DNA from: an uncultured Pirellulaceae bacterium
Lineage (GTDB): Bacteria > Planctomycetota > Planctomycetia > Pirellulales > Pirellulaceae
Direction of reading: 5' to 3'
Length of the DNA: 64,000 nt
Assembly: GCA_938084685.1 (NCBI GenBank)
Contig: CALKGE010000008.1
Coordinates: forward strand, 62,001 to 126,000
A model generated the notes under the pieces. The model was given only the letters and a program-made list of their open reading frames with translations, made no database searches and was not told the DNA's origin. Position numbers and translations under genes: made by a program. This document shows, piece by piece, positions 16,014 through 25,336 of the stretch. The number at the start of each line of letters is the position of its first letter. Within the stretch, counting starts at the first letter, position 1.

Positions 16014-18755
16014 ATGAAGCGCGCTCAACGAGTCCGGAGACCTATTGATCGACCATTCGGCGTCGGTTGGTGGCTCTGTGTTGTCATCATCTTTTTTACT
16101 TACTCGGTCAGTCTATTTGGCCAGGTACGTGACTCTTTTGAGTCGTCTGAAATCCTTTGGCGTCGTCATCAGGCAGACGGTCAAGTGATCACGACTGCTC
16201 ACCGGCATGATCGTCAGATTTACCATCACGGGAAGCAGAGCGAGTATCTGGAATTGATTGCCGGCCAGGGTACTCATATCTACTACGCCTATGCCACACC
16301 CTCTATTCGGTTAATCGATGAACTCAACCCCTCCGTATGGATTCGAGCTAATCGCAATCACATTCAAGTCATTGCGACCGTCGTGCTTCCCCGAACCATC
16401 AACCCTCAAACCGGACGTCCCCTGGAAGTACAAATCTATGGGGACTCTTACACATCTGCAGGTATTTGGCAAAAACTCACGATCAGGAATATCCATTCTC
16501 AGTTGAGATCGAAATTACCGAGTCTACGCAGTCAGCATGGTCCACACGTCAATGCAGGACAGGCCTATATCACTAACGTGATGCTCAATACGTATACTGA
16601 GCCTGGCAAGTTGGAGCTCTGGATCGATCAGTTCGAGATGCAGGCTCCGCGAGTCGTCGGGGACTCGGTTGCACCGGCCAATTACCAATCCGAGGGTTCG
16701 ATCAACAGTGACAACAATAACCAGGTCGTCATTCAGGAATCCGTCCTGCTTGTCAATGGATTTCCATTCATGCCCAAGGTGATAGAGCACAATGGCGAAC
16801 CGCTGGAGTTCTTACGCGGACTGGGATTCAACACAGTCTCTCTCAAACAGTTTCCCACTATGCAACAGCTGGAAACAGCACAACGGATTGGACTGAAATT
16901 AATTGCTCCCCCGAATCTCAGCAACGAATTGACAGCCTCGACAAATCTGAGCCCTGTCCTGTGCTGGAATCTGGGAGAACGCCTTCAGGCACAGGATCTG
17001 AGTACCCTCAAAAACCAGACCAGCCATCTCAATCAACTCCCTGTTGCTCAACAGAGACCCATCATGGGGACGATGCAAAGTGGATTTCAGGAACTCAGCC
17101 GATACACCGATATTTGCCAGCTTGCCTGGCAACCACTTTTCAGTGGACTGGATATGCATCACTCCACCCAGCAATTATTTCAGGCTATTGGCGAACTTCG
17201 ACGTGGTAGGAACGTGTGGGTCAAAGTCCCCAGTCAAATACCTGGTATCGTTCTGCATCAACAACATGCGTTAGTCAATTCCCAACCGGAGCGGCTTTTA
17301 AATAAACGGCTATCAACCATTATCAACTACGATCATCTCTCCATGATTGTCAATCGAGCTCTGGCAGCAGGCGCTCGAGGCATACAGATTCAATCCTTTT
17401 CACGATTGGATCAAGTTGACGAAGATACTCTGCAACGACGCCGGATTCTCGAACGCATCAACCATGAGTTGGACACGATGGCTCCGTGGATCGCAGGTGG
17501 AACGACGACGGGCGAGATGGAAGTGAACCGGGACGACATTACTGTCTACATGACTCAGACAAGCAGAGCAAAATTGTTGTGGATTTTCCGCAACGATGAG
17601 CATCAGCAAATCGTCTGTCGCCCAACCAACAAACAGGAAATTGCGTTCAAGGTATCCGGCGTTCCAGTCACCTATCGGCCCTACCATATCAGTTACAGCG
17701 GAATCCAGCGTTTACGAGGCTCACGCGAAGCATCTAACGTGGTCAGCTTGACCAGGGAGTCAGCCGTCTCACGAATCGTCCTCACTGCCGATCCGCTGGT
17801 GAGAGATTATATCCAACGAAAAATCTATGAACATCGTACTCGTACACAGCAGTTAACCTATGACATGCTGCAACAGGAATTAACGCGTCTCTATCCACTC
17901 ACACAAATCAACCCTCCGCGAGCCGCAACGACCGAAGGAATTACCTTGCCTTATGCACGCGCTCAAGCTTCTCTGCAAAAGGCTCGCAAACACCTTTCCA
18001 CCAATGAGTGGGATGTTGCTTATCAAGTGCTGACTCGAACTGAGGACTTATTACGTGAGACTCAGCAGGCGGCATGGAATCATACACTGGGAACCCAAAC
18101 CACGGTCACAGGTAATCCCTTGGCCCTGGGCATCACCAGTCTTCCTGAATTCTTTGTTACTCAACGGCAATTAAGGAATTCAAACTGGTCAGCCAACCAA
18201 CTAAAAGCCGGGGGGATGGAATCGTTAAATCAGATCCGCGGAGCTGGCTGGCAACATCACCGTCATCCGAACCATCCCGTACAATCGCTCGTGGAGATTA
18301 CTCCGCATTTCCCCCGTGAAGGAACGAGTAGTCTGCGTCTACAGGCCTGGATGAGTGAGACGACGACAACTCCTTCCTTTCTGGAAGCTCCTGTCTGGAT
18401 TACCTCTCCTAAAGTACCAGTTCAACAAGGTGATGTATTACACATTCGAGGTTGGGTTAACATCTCCGAACCACTCCAGCACAACGGCGATGGACTCGTT
18501 GTGTATGATTCGATTGGCGGAATAACAATGGCAGACCGGTTCCACCATACCACGGGCTGGCAACCATTCTCGTTGATCCGGGTCGCGCCTGAGGCTGGCA
18601 CAGTTCACCTCACATTGGCTCTGATGGGGTTAGGGGAAGTAGCAATTGATAATATCAGCATTCAAAAACAAAATCCTCAAATGTCGATAACAACGCCGCT
18701 ACAATTAAATGCATCAGGAAACACTTTTCCTGCCACAACCGGAACATCAAGATAA
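16014..18755 (+). CDS. Large secreted or membrane-anchored protein with carbohydrate-binding-like C-terminus
   Basis: 913 residues, not recognised as a named family. ATG 16014 is chosen because GAAAGG lies just before it and MKRAQRVRRP leads into a hydrophobic helix (GWWLCVVIIFFTYSVSLFG); an earlier in-frame ATG at 15924 would add 30 polar residues. The region after the signal looks beta-rich. The middle (about 240-500) has alternating strand/helix character like a barrel fold (GLKLIAPPN, GARGIQIQSF). The last 150 residues resemble a CBM4/9-type jelly roll, ending VHLTLALMGLGEVAIDNISI. This suggests an exported glycan-binding or degrading protein. Followed after 65 bp by a small membrane protein. 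Confidence 0.75.
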   Translation: MKRAQRVRRPIDRPFGVGWWLCVVIIFFTYSVSLFGQVRDSFESSEILWRRHQADGQVITTAHRHDRQIYHHGKQSEYLELIAGQGTHIYYAYATPSIRLIDELNPSVWIRANRNHIQVIATVVLPRTINPQTGRPLEVQIYGDSYTSAGIWQKLTIRNIHSQLRSKLPSLRSQHGPHVNAGQAYITNVMLNTYTEPGKLELWIDQFEMQAPRVVGDSVAPANYQSEGSINSDNNNQVVIQESVLLVNGFPFMPKVIEHNGEPLEFLRGLGFNTVSLKQFPTMQQLETAQRIGLKLIAPPNLSNELTASTNLSPVLCWNLGERLQAQDLSTLKNQTSHLNQLPVAQQRPIMGTMQSGFQELSRYTDICQLAWQPLFSGLDMHHSTQQLFQAIGELRRGRNVWVKVPSQIPGIVLHQQHALVNSQPERLLNKRLSTIINYDHLSMIVNRALAAGARGIQIQSFSRLDQVDEDTLQRRRILERINHELDTMAPWIAGGTTTGEMEVNRDDITVYMTQTSRAKLLWIFRNDEHQQIVCRPTNKQEIAFKVSGVPVTYRPYHISYSGIQRLRGSREASNVVSLTRESAVSRIVLTADPLVRDYIQRKIYEHRTRTQQLTYDMLQQELTRLYPLTQINPPRAATTEGITLPYARAQASLQKARKHLSTNEWDVAYQVLTRTEDLLRETQQAAWNHTLGTQTTVTGNPLALGITSLPEFFVTQRQLRNSNWSANQLKAGGMESLNQIRGAGWQHHRHPNHPVQSLVEITPHFPREGTSSLRLQAWMSETTTTPSFLEAPVWITSPKVPVQQGDVLHIRGWVNISEPLQHNGDGLVVYDSIGGITMADRFHHTTGWQPFSLIRVAPEAGTVHLTLALMGLGEVAIDNISIQKQNPQMSITTPLQLNASGNTFPATTGTSR

Positions 18756-18820
18756 ACAGCTCGATGTTCTCGTTTTTTTGGGTGATCAGCCGGCAAACAT
18801 GTTTCAGGAGATGACTTATC

Positions 18821-19399
18821 TTGGATTGGCTACAAAAACCAGAAATCTGGATCGGTGCAGGCGTACTGCTCGTCTGTTTAATTTGCTTACGCTTTTTCCT
18901 TTCCCGCCGCCGTGGCAAGCGGAAAACGGATAACCAGCAGGGAAACCTTGCCATCTCGGTCGAGCAGCTCCCGCTGCTACCGGTGGTAACAGAACCTTAC
19001 CGCATAGATATTTACGGAAGTCCAGTCAGAATACGCGCATTGGTATTGGCTCCTATTGGCCGAAGTTTCGAACTGCCACCGAACGAACAACTCGGAAATC
19101 TGCTGAACCACTTCGTTCCCAACTTCACGAGTATTCTGCAGACACATCAGCCCATCATTCAGCAATGGCCTGGTCAGCTGAGCACCAGTGGATTCATGCA
19201 TTCATTTTTTAATAACCTTGCCATTCCTAACAAAGGGCAGGGAACGGCCTGGTGCAGTATTGCCGGAAAGATTGAAATCGCAGGTGCGAATTATCTGATT
19301 GGCATGTTGTGCAGCACCGACTCGCCCAACAGCCTTGGTGAAATCCCTGTCGAACATACGGGGCAGTGGGTGGATATTCTGCGAGTCCATCAGGCATAA
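18821..19399 (+). CDS. Single-pass membrane protein of unknown function
   Basis: 192 residues with one N-terminal membrane helix (about 9-28, IGAGVLLVCLICLRFFL) followed by a basic stop-transfer stretch (SRRRGKRK), so the rest probably faces the cytoplasm. The soluble domain contains YRIDIYGSPVRIRALVLAPIG and IAGKIEIAGANYLIGMLC and belongs to no family I recognise. The start is TTG at 18821 with AGGAG about 10 nt upstream; no ATG is available in frame at that end. It sits between the large secreted protein and glycerate kinase with short gaps (65 and 15 bp), so the three probably form an operon. Confidence 0.65.
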   Translation: MDWLQKPEIWIGAGVLLVCLICLRFFLSRRRGKRKTDNQQGNLAISVEQLPLLPVVTEPYRIDIYGSPVRIRALVLAPIGRSFELPPNEQLGNLLNHFVPNFTSILQTHQPIIQQWPGQLSTSGFMHSFFNNLAIPNKGQGTAWCSIAGKIEIAGANYLIGMLCSTDSPNSLGEIPVEHTGQWVDILRVHQA

Positions 19400-19414
19400 G
19401 AGCAACGATAAGCG

Positions 19415-20764
19415 GTGACAGAAATCGTAGAAGATGCCGTCTCAATCTGGCAAGCAGGCGTGGATGCAGTCAGCAGTCAGCGCCTGACAGCAACGGCCAT
19501 CGAGTACTCAGATCAATGCTTACGCATCGGTTCTCAGCAGTATTCGTTGACGCCAGCCAGTCACATCTACGTTATCGGAGCAGGTAAAGCGGGTAGCGGA
19601 ATGGCAATTGGAGTGTTACAGGCACTTCAGCACTCCAATCTGCCGATCTCAGGCTGGATCAATGTGCCGGCAGACTGCGTACAACCACTACCTGGAATTA
19701 CGTTACATGCCGCGCGACCTGCCGGACTCAACGAACCGACTCTGGAAGGTGTCCGGGGAACGAACGAAATCATCCAGATTCTGCAGCATGCTCAACCAGA
19801 TGACGTATGCCTTTGTTTAATCTCGGGAGGCGGATCTGCTCTGCTACCATTTCCTGTCTCTGGAATCACGCTGGAAGACAAACAACAGATCACTCGCATG
19901 CTCAGTGCCGCAGGCGGCAACATCGAGCAACTCAATTCTGTTCGTAAGAAGCTGAGTCAAGTCAAGGGTGGCGGTCTTGTTCAATATGGTCGCCAGACCC
20001 GATTGGCAACGCTTATCATTTCCGATGTACTCGGAGATCCACTCGACATTATTGCTTCTGGTCCTACAGTCCCCGACCCCACTCCGGTCACCCGAGCTAT
20101 CGAAACAATTCACGCATTGCTCGACCCCGATCACCCGGTAGTCAGTCGCTGTCTCGAAGTCCTGAATAGTCTGCCCAACTCCGAACACACTTTTGAACAC
20201 TGCCACACTGAGATCATTGGGAACAATAGAACGGCAGTAGAAGCTGCGGTCAGGAAGGCAGAGCAGTTGGGTTATGTGACCGAGAGTCTGGCTCACAATT
20301 CACTTGAGGGCTACGCGGAAGATATCGGAGCTGACCACGCCCAGCGTCTACGGGACATGAAAAAGCTTGGGGGGAAGCGGGTATATATTTCGGGAGGCGA
20401 GCCAGTAGTCAAACTGGCAGATGAACGAATTCGCGGGAAAGGTGGTCGCAATCAACAACTGGTACTGGCCGCACTGATCGACCAACTTGCTCACAGTGCC
20501 GATCCTTTCCGATGCATGGATCAGGCAGTAATTCTCTCAGGTGGTACGGACGGAGAGGATGGCCCGACCCCCGCAGCCGGAGCGTTTGCCGACAAACGTC
20601 TCGTTACTCAGCTTTTGCATCACAAGTTGGATACGGTCGACTTTTTGCGACGAAATGACGCCTACACATTCTTTGATACACTTGATAGCCTGATTCTGAC
20701 CGGCCCCACACACACCAACGTCTGTGACCTGCGTGTTCTGCTCGTTGATACCAGCAGGCATTAA
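19415..20764 (+). CDS. Glycerate 2-kinase (MOFRL family)
   Basis: 449-residue enzyme of the GckA/TtuD type, which phosphorylates glycerate with ATP to 2-phosphoglycerate and links glycolate/tartrate breakdown to glycolysis. Features seen: GAGKAGSGMAIGV (nucleotide-binding-like loop), CLISGGGSALLPFP, a Lys-rich loop NSVRKKLSQVKGGGL, and the C-terminal MOFRL domain (GGRNQQLVLAAL, ILSGGTDGEDGPTPAAGAF). The start is GTG at 19415, 15 bp after the preceding gene. It has no other photorespiratory or tartrate enzyme nearby. High confidence on family. Confidence 0.92.
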   Translation: MTEIVEDAVSIWQAGVDAVSSQRLTATAIEYSDQCLRIGSQQYSLTPASHIYVIGAGKAGSGMAIGVLQALQHSNLPISGWINVPADCVQPLPGITLHAARPAGLNEPTLEGVRGTNEIIQILQHAQPDDVCLCLISGGGSALLPFPVSGITLEDKQQITRMLSAAGGNIEQLNSVRKKLSQVKGGGLVQYGRQTRLATLIISDVLGDPLDIIASGPTVPDPTPVTRAIETIHALLDPDHPVVSRCLEVLNSLPNSEHTFEHCHTEIIGNNRTAVEAAVRKAEQLGYVTESLAHNSLEGYAEDIGADHAQRLRDMKKLGGKRVYISGGEPVVKLADERIRGKGGRNQQLVLAALIDQLAHSADPFRCMDQAVILSGGTDGEDGPTPAAGAFADKRLVTQLLHHKLDTVDFLRRNDAYTFFDTLDSLILTGPTHTNVCDLRVLLVDTSRH

Positions 20765-20795
20765 AAAAGGCGAGTCGGTCAAAACCGAACTCGCC
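20763..20795 (-). terminator. Intrinsic terminator of the DUF1598-like gene
   Basis: GGCGAGTCGGT / ACCGAACTCGCC stem with one bulged base and a 4-nt loop. Read on the minus strand it ends in six U, so it serves the minus-strand gene that ends at 20829. It directly follows the stop of the convergent glycerate kinase gene. Confidence 0.85.
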
Positions 20796-20828
20796 TCGTG
20801 CAGCATTTGTATTAACGGAATTGGGAAA

Positions 20829-22262
20829 CTAGTCCCACCACCATTGGCGAGCCTGCAGGCCTTCAATGGTCGTACGTTGACGAGTCTTGCGAACGGCATG
20901 ACCTTCATCCTGCAGCAGATTAGGCGAAGATAACGCTGTCAGCGGTTGAATATCAACGCCACCACCGATAGGTGTCATGAGCGAGTTACCTTTCCAGACC
21001 GCATTGACAGCCGTGTCAACTGTCTTTGGCTCAGGATAAACTTCCACGGAAAGCACTTTTTCATTGCCAAGCAATCCAAGATCCCAGCTTGCCTGAGAAT
21101 AATAATCTTTTTCCTGAATAAAGGCCGCCGCGATCAGCATATCAATCAGGTTTCGCATTTGTGCATAGACGGGAACCTGAGAAGCCAGTTGAGGGTACTT
21201 GGCGGTAAACGACTGCTGGAATGCCTTGCTGGCCGTATCTACTACACCATTACCAACGCGAGTACCATCAGCTTGAACCAATTCGTCTGCACCCACCAGC
21301 TTTACACCATCACCGACTAACTGCATGGCCAGATTGTCATCACTGACTCGTACACATTCGTAGTTCGGAGTGAAATACCAGCGAGCCATCGCGTTGCGAT
21401 TCACCGATGAAGGCGAAGCCGCTGCGATGTAGGTACGAATGCCAACGGGTGGTTTTTCCAAGCCGATACCAATCAGTTTCATACGGTAATCTGCTTCAAC
21501 CAATACCTGCGCGAAGTGTGTTTTAGGCGAGATTCCCGCCACCGTGACCACCTGCTGGCCGAGGCTCTTTTGCAGACCGTCCACAAACAGTTTGGTGGTG
21601 CGCGGGGTCAGGGAAGGAGCCGCCCGAACCATGTATTGCTGCATTCGCTGCAAGCCTTCCTGGGTCGGGTCAATGGAAACACCAACCGTTTTCGCTTTCT
21701 TTCCAGCTGGTCCGAAACTACGCAAAGCAACAATCAGGTCCTGCAGTTCAAGAACGGCTCTTCCTGATGTAACGCCGACAGGTCTACCCGAGGGATCCAC
21801 AGCATATCCTTCCGCAGGACCCGCGATGACAATATCACCTGATTCTGGATAAAAGAAGACGTAATCGATACTGGTAAGACCAGCCAGATATCGCATGTCG
21901 TCACTAACACCTTCACCAGCTTCCAGTCGCCGAGCGATTTCGGCTTCGAGTCGTGTTAATGACACCTTACGCAATTCACTTTGTCGAACCACGTTGGGAT
22001 TAAGAATCTGGCGAGCTTCCTGGATTCGTTTCTGAGTCAGACGGATATCAAAGTGTTGTACTTTAAGAACACCCTGAGGGTTGATGACGACACCAGCACC
22101 ACCTTGGCCACCCTGGCCACCGCCACCGAAGCCGCCACCCTGGCCACCGCCACCAAAACCACCGCCACCAAACTGGGCATATGCAGTGGGTGAAAAAGCC
22201 AGGAGCATCCCAGCAACGGCCAGCAACGAAAATAGCTTGTGAAGACGTTTCGACGTTGACAT
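20829..22262 (-). CDS. Secreted Gly-rich protein, DUF1598-like
   Basis: 477 residues from ATG 22262 (MSTSKRLHKLFSLLAVAG), with a signal peptide cleaved near AYAQ. An upstream in-frame start at 22334 would put 24 extra residues ahead of the signal. The mature N-terminus is a low-complexity FGGGGQGG stretch (about 31-60), then a globular domain with WYFTPNYECVRVSDDNLAMQ and VQADGTRVGNGVVDTASKAF. This resembles the planctomycete-specific DUF1598 family, recalled from general knowledge and not searched. Likely periplasmic or envelope-associated. The mRNA leader carries a strong hairpin ending at the ribosome binding site. Function unknown. Confidence 0.75.
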   Translation of the reverse strand: MSTSKRLHKLFSLLAVAGMLLAFSPTAYAQFGGGGFGGGGQGGGFGGGGQGGQGGAGVVINPQGVLKVQHFDIRLTQKRIQEARQILNPNVVRQSELRKVSLTRLEAEIARRLEAGEGVSDDMRYLAGLTSIDYVFFYPESGDIVIAGPAEGYAVDPSGRPVGVTSGRAVLELQDLIVALRSFGPAGKKAKTVGVSIDPTQEGLQRMQQYMVRAAPSLTPRTTKLFVDGLQKSLGQQVVTVAGISPKTHFAQVLVEADYRMKLIGIGLEKPPVGIRTYIAAASPSSVNRNAMARWYFTPNYECVRVSDDNLAMQLVGDGVKLVGADELVQADGTRVGNGVVDTASKAFQQSFTAKYPQLASQVPVYAQMRNLIDMLIAAAFIQEKDYYSQASWDLGLLGNEKVLSVEVYPEPKTVDTAVNAVWKGNSLMTPIGGGVDIQPLTALSSPNLLQDEGHAVRKTRQRTTIEGLQARQWWWD

Positions 22263-22614
22263 GATTAGATTCCTCGTCTTGGTACCCGACCAAAGACGAG
22301 CACCACATAAGTATTGTTTTCTCTGTTTCCGCAACTCAATTGCGGTCTACTGAAACGGTAAGCCAATCGAGTCAGTTTTCGCGTCGATGACTCAAGCGCA
22401 CATACCGTCACTTATCTCATCGAGACGAGACCTATTCCGATATTAGTTCGGTAAACTAGAGAAGGCAAGAAAACGAGGATATTTGCCCAAGAAGAGTAGC
22501 GTAATTGTCGTAACACGCAATCTCGCCCGAATAATCGGCATAACAGGCACCACTTACCATCCAGATTCGGCCGTAGCAGCCGATTCAAGTCCCAGTTGAA
22601 ACCAGCAAGTGGAA
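22263..22614 (-). promoter_or_regulatory. Structured leader and promoter region of the DUF1598-like gene
   Basis: No credible gene. On the minus-strand transcript a stem of 11 bp plus a bulge (22273-22283 with 22289-22300, 5-nt loop) ends 10 nt before the start codon, and its 3' arm runs into the GAGGA ribosome binding sequence. A second perfect 6-bp stem (CCGCAA / TTGCGG) lies at 22329-22345. Together they could control translation of the downstream gene. Confidence 0.55.
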
Positions 22615-23718
22615 TCACCCTTTGAGCAACGTCAATGGATTCTTACGCTGCTTCAGTGGCATCTCCACCGGGACACTCTGGCGATGCGATTCATAAACGG
22701 CTGCTATCATTTCGACTGTCGTTCGCGCTTCGTAAACATTACACTCAGGCTGTCGATCCTCAGCAATGGCGGCCAGCAGATCAACACAGGCTGCGACGTT
22801 TCCGGCGTGCAAGGTGCTATCCTGCGGTGGCTCTGGTTTCCCCACACCGGCCGACGTAACGCGTTGCCAGTTTTTTCCGGATCGGCCAGGACTCCAACTT
22901 GCATCTTCCAGCAGGTATGCCAGAGGGCGATAGCCTGTCTTGATATCCAGCACTCCTTTGCTGCCGTAGATTTGCAGCGCAAACCGTGCTCCATTTCCAG
23001 CTTGGCGGGTCGACGCGAAGTAACCGTTGATTCCATTCTGCATTGCGTAGGTTGCTGAAAGTGAGTTGCCAGCCAAAGGTCCGATCCCTTCATTACCCTG
23101 ATAGACGTCTGTCGCTGTAACAGGTTCGCCATCCTGGTACACTCGCGCGAAACACCATTGTGGCTCCCCACCAAAAAAATGCATCATGTTAAAAATGTGA
23201 CTCCCCAGAACCCAAAGATCCTCGCCGCCTCCGCGACCATCTTCTTTACCGCGGCCCCGCAGTTCGAGCACATCACCAATCCGTCCATCCTCTATCAACT
23301 CACGAATTCGGGTCAGAGTCGGACTATATCTGGTTTGATGGGCAATCGCGAGTTTAATCTTGTTTTGCTCGCAGGCCCGTACCATTTCATCCGCTTCTTC
23401 CAACGTCCGGCAAAACGGTTTTTCCATGTAGATGTGAAGTTTCTTACTGGCGGCTAACAGTACCATATCGCGATGCTGGTCCAACCAGCGGGGACAGATG
23501 GCAACCAGATCCAACTGCTCTTTATCAAGCATCTGCCAGTAGTCTGCATAAGCGGTATTCGCTTTTAATCTCTCTTTCGCCGCTGCGCGTCCACCCTCAT
23601 GCGGATCGCTGACAGCCACTACTTCACACCCTGGCACATGGGACCAGACGGTATCGATGCCATGCCCGTAGTTCCCCTGACCTGTATGCCCAATCACACC
23701 TATTCGATACGTTGCCAT
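22615..23718 (-). CDS. Gfo/Idh/MocA family oxidoreductase
   Basis: 367-residue NAD(P)-dependent dehydrogenase-like protein. It has an N-terminal Rossmann fold with IGVIGHTGQGNYGHG (residues 5-19) and the family signature EKPFCRTLEEADEMV at about 96-110, then a C-terminal alpha/beta substrate domain. No signal peptide, so cytoplasmic. Family members oxidise or epimerise sugars and polyols; Planctomycetes carry dozens. It is divergent from the protoporphyrinogen oxidase gene. Substrate cannot be told from the sequence. Confidence 0.9.
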   Translation of the reverse strand: MATYRIGVIGHTGQGNYGHGIDTVWSHVPGCEVVAVSDPHEGGRAAAKERLKANTAYADYWQMLDKEQLDLVAICPRWLDQHRDMVLLAASKKLHIYMEKPFCRTLEEADEMVRACEQNKIKLAIAHQTRYSPTLTRIRELIEDGRIGDVLELRGRGKEDGRGGGEDLWVLGSHIFNMMHFFGGEPQWCFARVYQDGEPVTATDVYQGNEGIGPLAGNSLSATYAMQNGINGYFASTRQAGNGARFALQIYGSKGVLDIKTGYRPLAYLLEDASWSPGRSGKNWQRVTSAGVGKPEPPQDSTLHAGNVAACVDLLAAIAEDRQPECNVYEARTTVEMIAAVYESHRQSVPVEMPLKQRKNPLTLLKG

Positions 23719-23842
23719 TTAATCTGACTCACTTTGCATTCGCGATGAAACTTCTGTTAGGAGTATGTCTGGTATAGGTTATGATACTAATATTCTCCAA
23801 TGTACTGGGGATAATTCAGCAATCATCGTACTTCCTCCCTGT

Positions 23843-25285
23843 ATGAACTACACCGTGAACGCCAGCCCTGAAATCGCAGCGAACAGTCGCGTCGCCATCA
23901 TAGGAGCCGGCATCACTGGTCTCTCGACGGCCTACTATCTCCAGAAAAGCCGCCCCGATCTCCAGTTGTCTGTGCTGGAAGCGGGAACACAAGCCGGAGG
24001 TATCCTGCAAACGGTTCACCGTAACGGATTTCTTGTCGAACTTGGACCAGATATGTTCATCACGCGTGAACCCGAGGCTCTGGAGTTATGTGAAGAACTC
24101 GGTTTTGCCGATCAATTGATTCCCACCAATTCTGAAAACCGGGGAGCCTTTCTCGTACACCGCGGCAAATTGCAAAAGATGCCCGAGGGCTGGACCATGA
24201 TGACTCCGACCAGCCTCTGGTCTACTATCACGACACCTCTGTTGAGCCTCCGTGGCAAGCTGCGTGTACTGGGGGAGTACTTCATTCCGCGTCGGAAGGA
24301 AAGTAGCGATGAAAGTCTGGCTTCCTTTACCAGACGACGTCTTGGCCGCGAAGCGTTCGATAATATCATCCAGCCACTCATTGGCGGAATCTACACCGCA
24401 GACCCGGAAAAGCTGAGTATGAATGCTACTCTCAAAGCTTTCGTGGACATGGAACGCGAGGACGGAGGATTAATTCGAGGAGGATTGAAGCAACTCCGGA
24501 ATCGCCAGTCAGATACCACCAGTACCGGAGCACGCTATGGAATGTTCGTGGCTCCACGGGACGGAATGCAGACACTCGCCGATGCTATCGTCAATGTATT
24601 ACCCGCTCGAACCATGGAATACGGCGTCCAAGTCACGGGTGTTCAGGCCACGGAAACAGGTATGGCCGTGACGGTGGAAAATGATTCAACCAAACGGGAA
24701 TACGACAAAGTTATCGTCACGACTTCCAGTCAAATCACCGCGGAGCTGCTCCGGGAAAACTTTCCACAACTCAGTGAAACGATCGACGACATTCCACTGT
24801 CCGGCGCGAACGTCCTTTGCATGGCCTATGCTCGGAAAGATATCGATCATCCGCTGGATGCATTTGGGATTGTCTGTCCGATCAAAGAAAACCGTCCGGT
24901 AATCGCAATCAGTATTTCCAGCCAGAAGTTTGCTGGCAGAGCTCCGGATGATCATGTCCTGTTCCGAGTGTTCGTTGGGGGTGCCTTGCAGCCGAACCTG
25001 CTTGACTTAACAGATGAACAGCTCATTCAGTCCTCGCGAGAACAACTCAAAGAACTGCTAGGCGTACGGGGTGAACCACTTTTCACTGAAATCGTGCGTT
25101 GGCACAAAAAGATGCCGCAATACCATGTTGGTCATGTAGAACTGGTGGATTCCATTGAAGCGCAGGTGGCTAAGATTCCCAATCTGGAGTTAGCTGGTAA
25201 TGCATACCGCGGTGTCGGGATTCCGTTCTGTATACGAAGTGCCAAAAACGCGGTACAGCGCCTACTCGGCAACGCTGACGCATAG
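23843..25285 (+). CDS. hemY: Protoporphyrinogen oxidase
   Basis: 480-residue FAD enzyme of heme biosynthesis that oxidises proto/coproporphyrinogen. It has an N-terminal dinucleotide motif (AIIGAGITGLSTAYYL), the following GGILQTVHRNGFLVELGPDMF, a C-terminal FAD-contact stretch (LELAGNAYRGVGIPFCIRSA), and PPOX-like IYTADPEKLSMNATLKAF. ATG 23843 (MNYTVNASPEIAANSRVAII) is preferred over an upstream in-frame ATG at 23765. Divergent from the oxidoreductase gene and convergent with the TPR gene. Whether it uses proto- or coproporphyrinogen is not decided by the sequence. hemW lies 23 kb away. Confidence 0.88.
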   Translation: MNYTVNASPEIAANSRVAIIGAGITGLSTAYYLQKSRPDLQLSVLEAGTQAGGILQTVHRNGFLVELGPDMFITREPEALELCEELGFADQLIPTNSENRGAFLVHRGKLQKMPEGWTMMTPTSLWSTITTPLLSLRGKLRVLGEYFIPRRKESSDESLASFTRRRLGREAFDNIIQPLIGGIYTADPEKLSMNATLKAFVDMEREDGGLIRGGLKQLRNRQSDTTSTGARYGMFVAPRDGMQTLADAIVNVLPARTMEYGVQVTGVQATETGMAVTVENDSTKREYDKVIVTTSSQITAELLRENFPQLSETIDDIPLSGANVLCMAYARKDIDHPLDAFGIVCPIKENRPVIAISISSQKFAGRAPDDHVLFRVFVGGALQPNLLDLTDEQLIQSSREQLKELLGVRGEPLFTEIVRWHKKMPQYHVGHVELVDSIEAQVAKIPNLELAGNAYRGVGIPFCIRSAKNAVQRLLGNADA

Positions 25286-25336
25286 ACATCCTGAAGATGC
25301 TTGCCGATGGTTTCGCGACTTACTTGGAGCAAACGA

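Noticed and set aside
22412-22618. 68-codon minus-strand frame in the leader region of the DUF1598-like gene
   Set aside because: No family pattern, Trp/Arg/Leu-rich random look, and overlaps the end of a real gene by a few bases.
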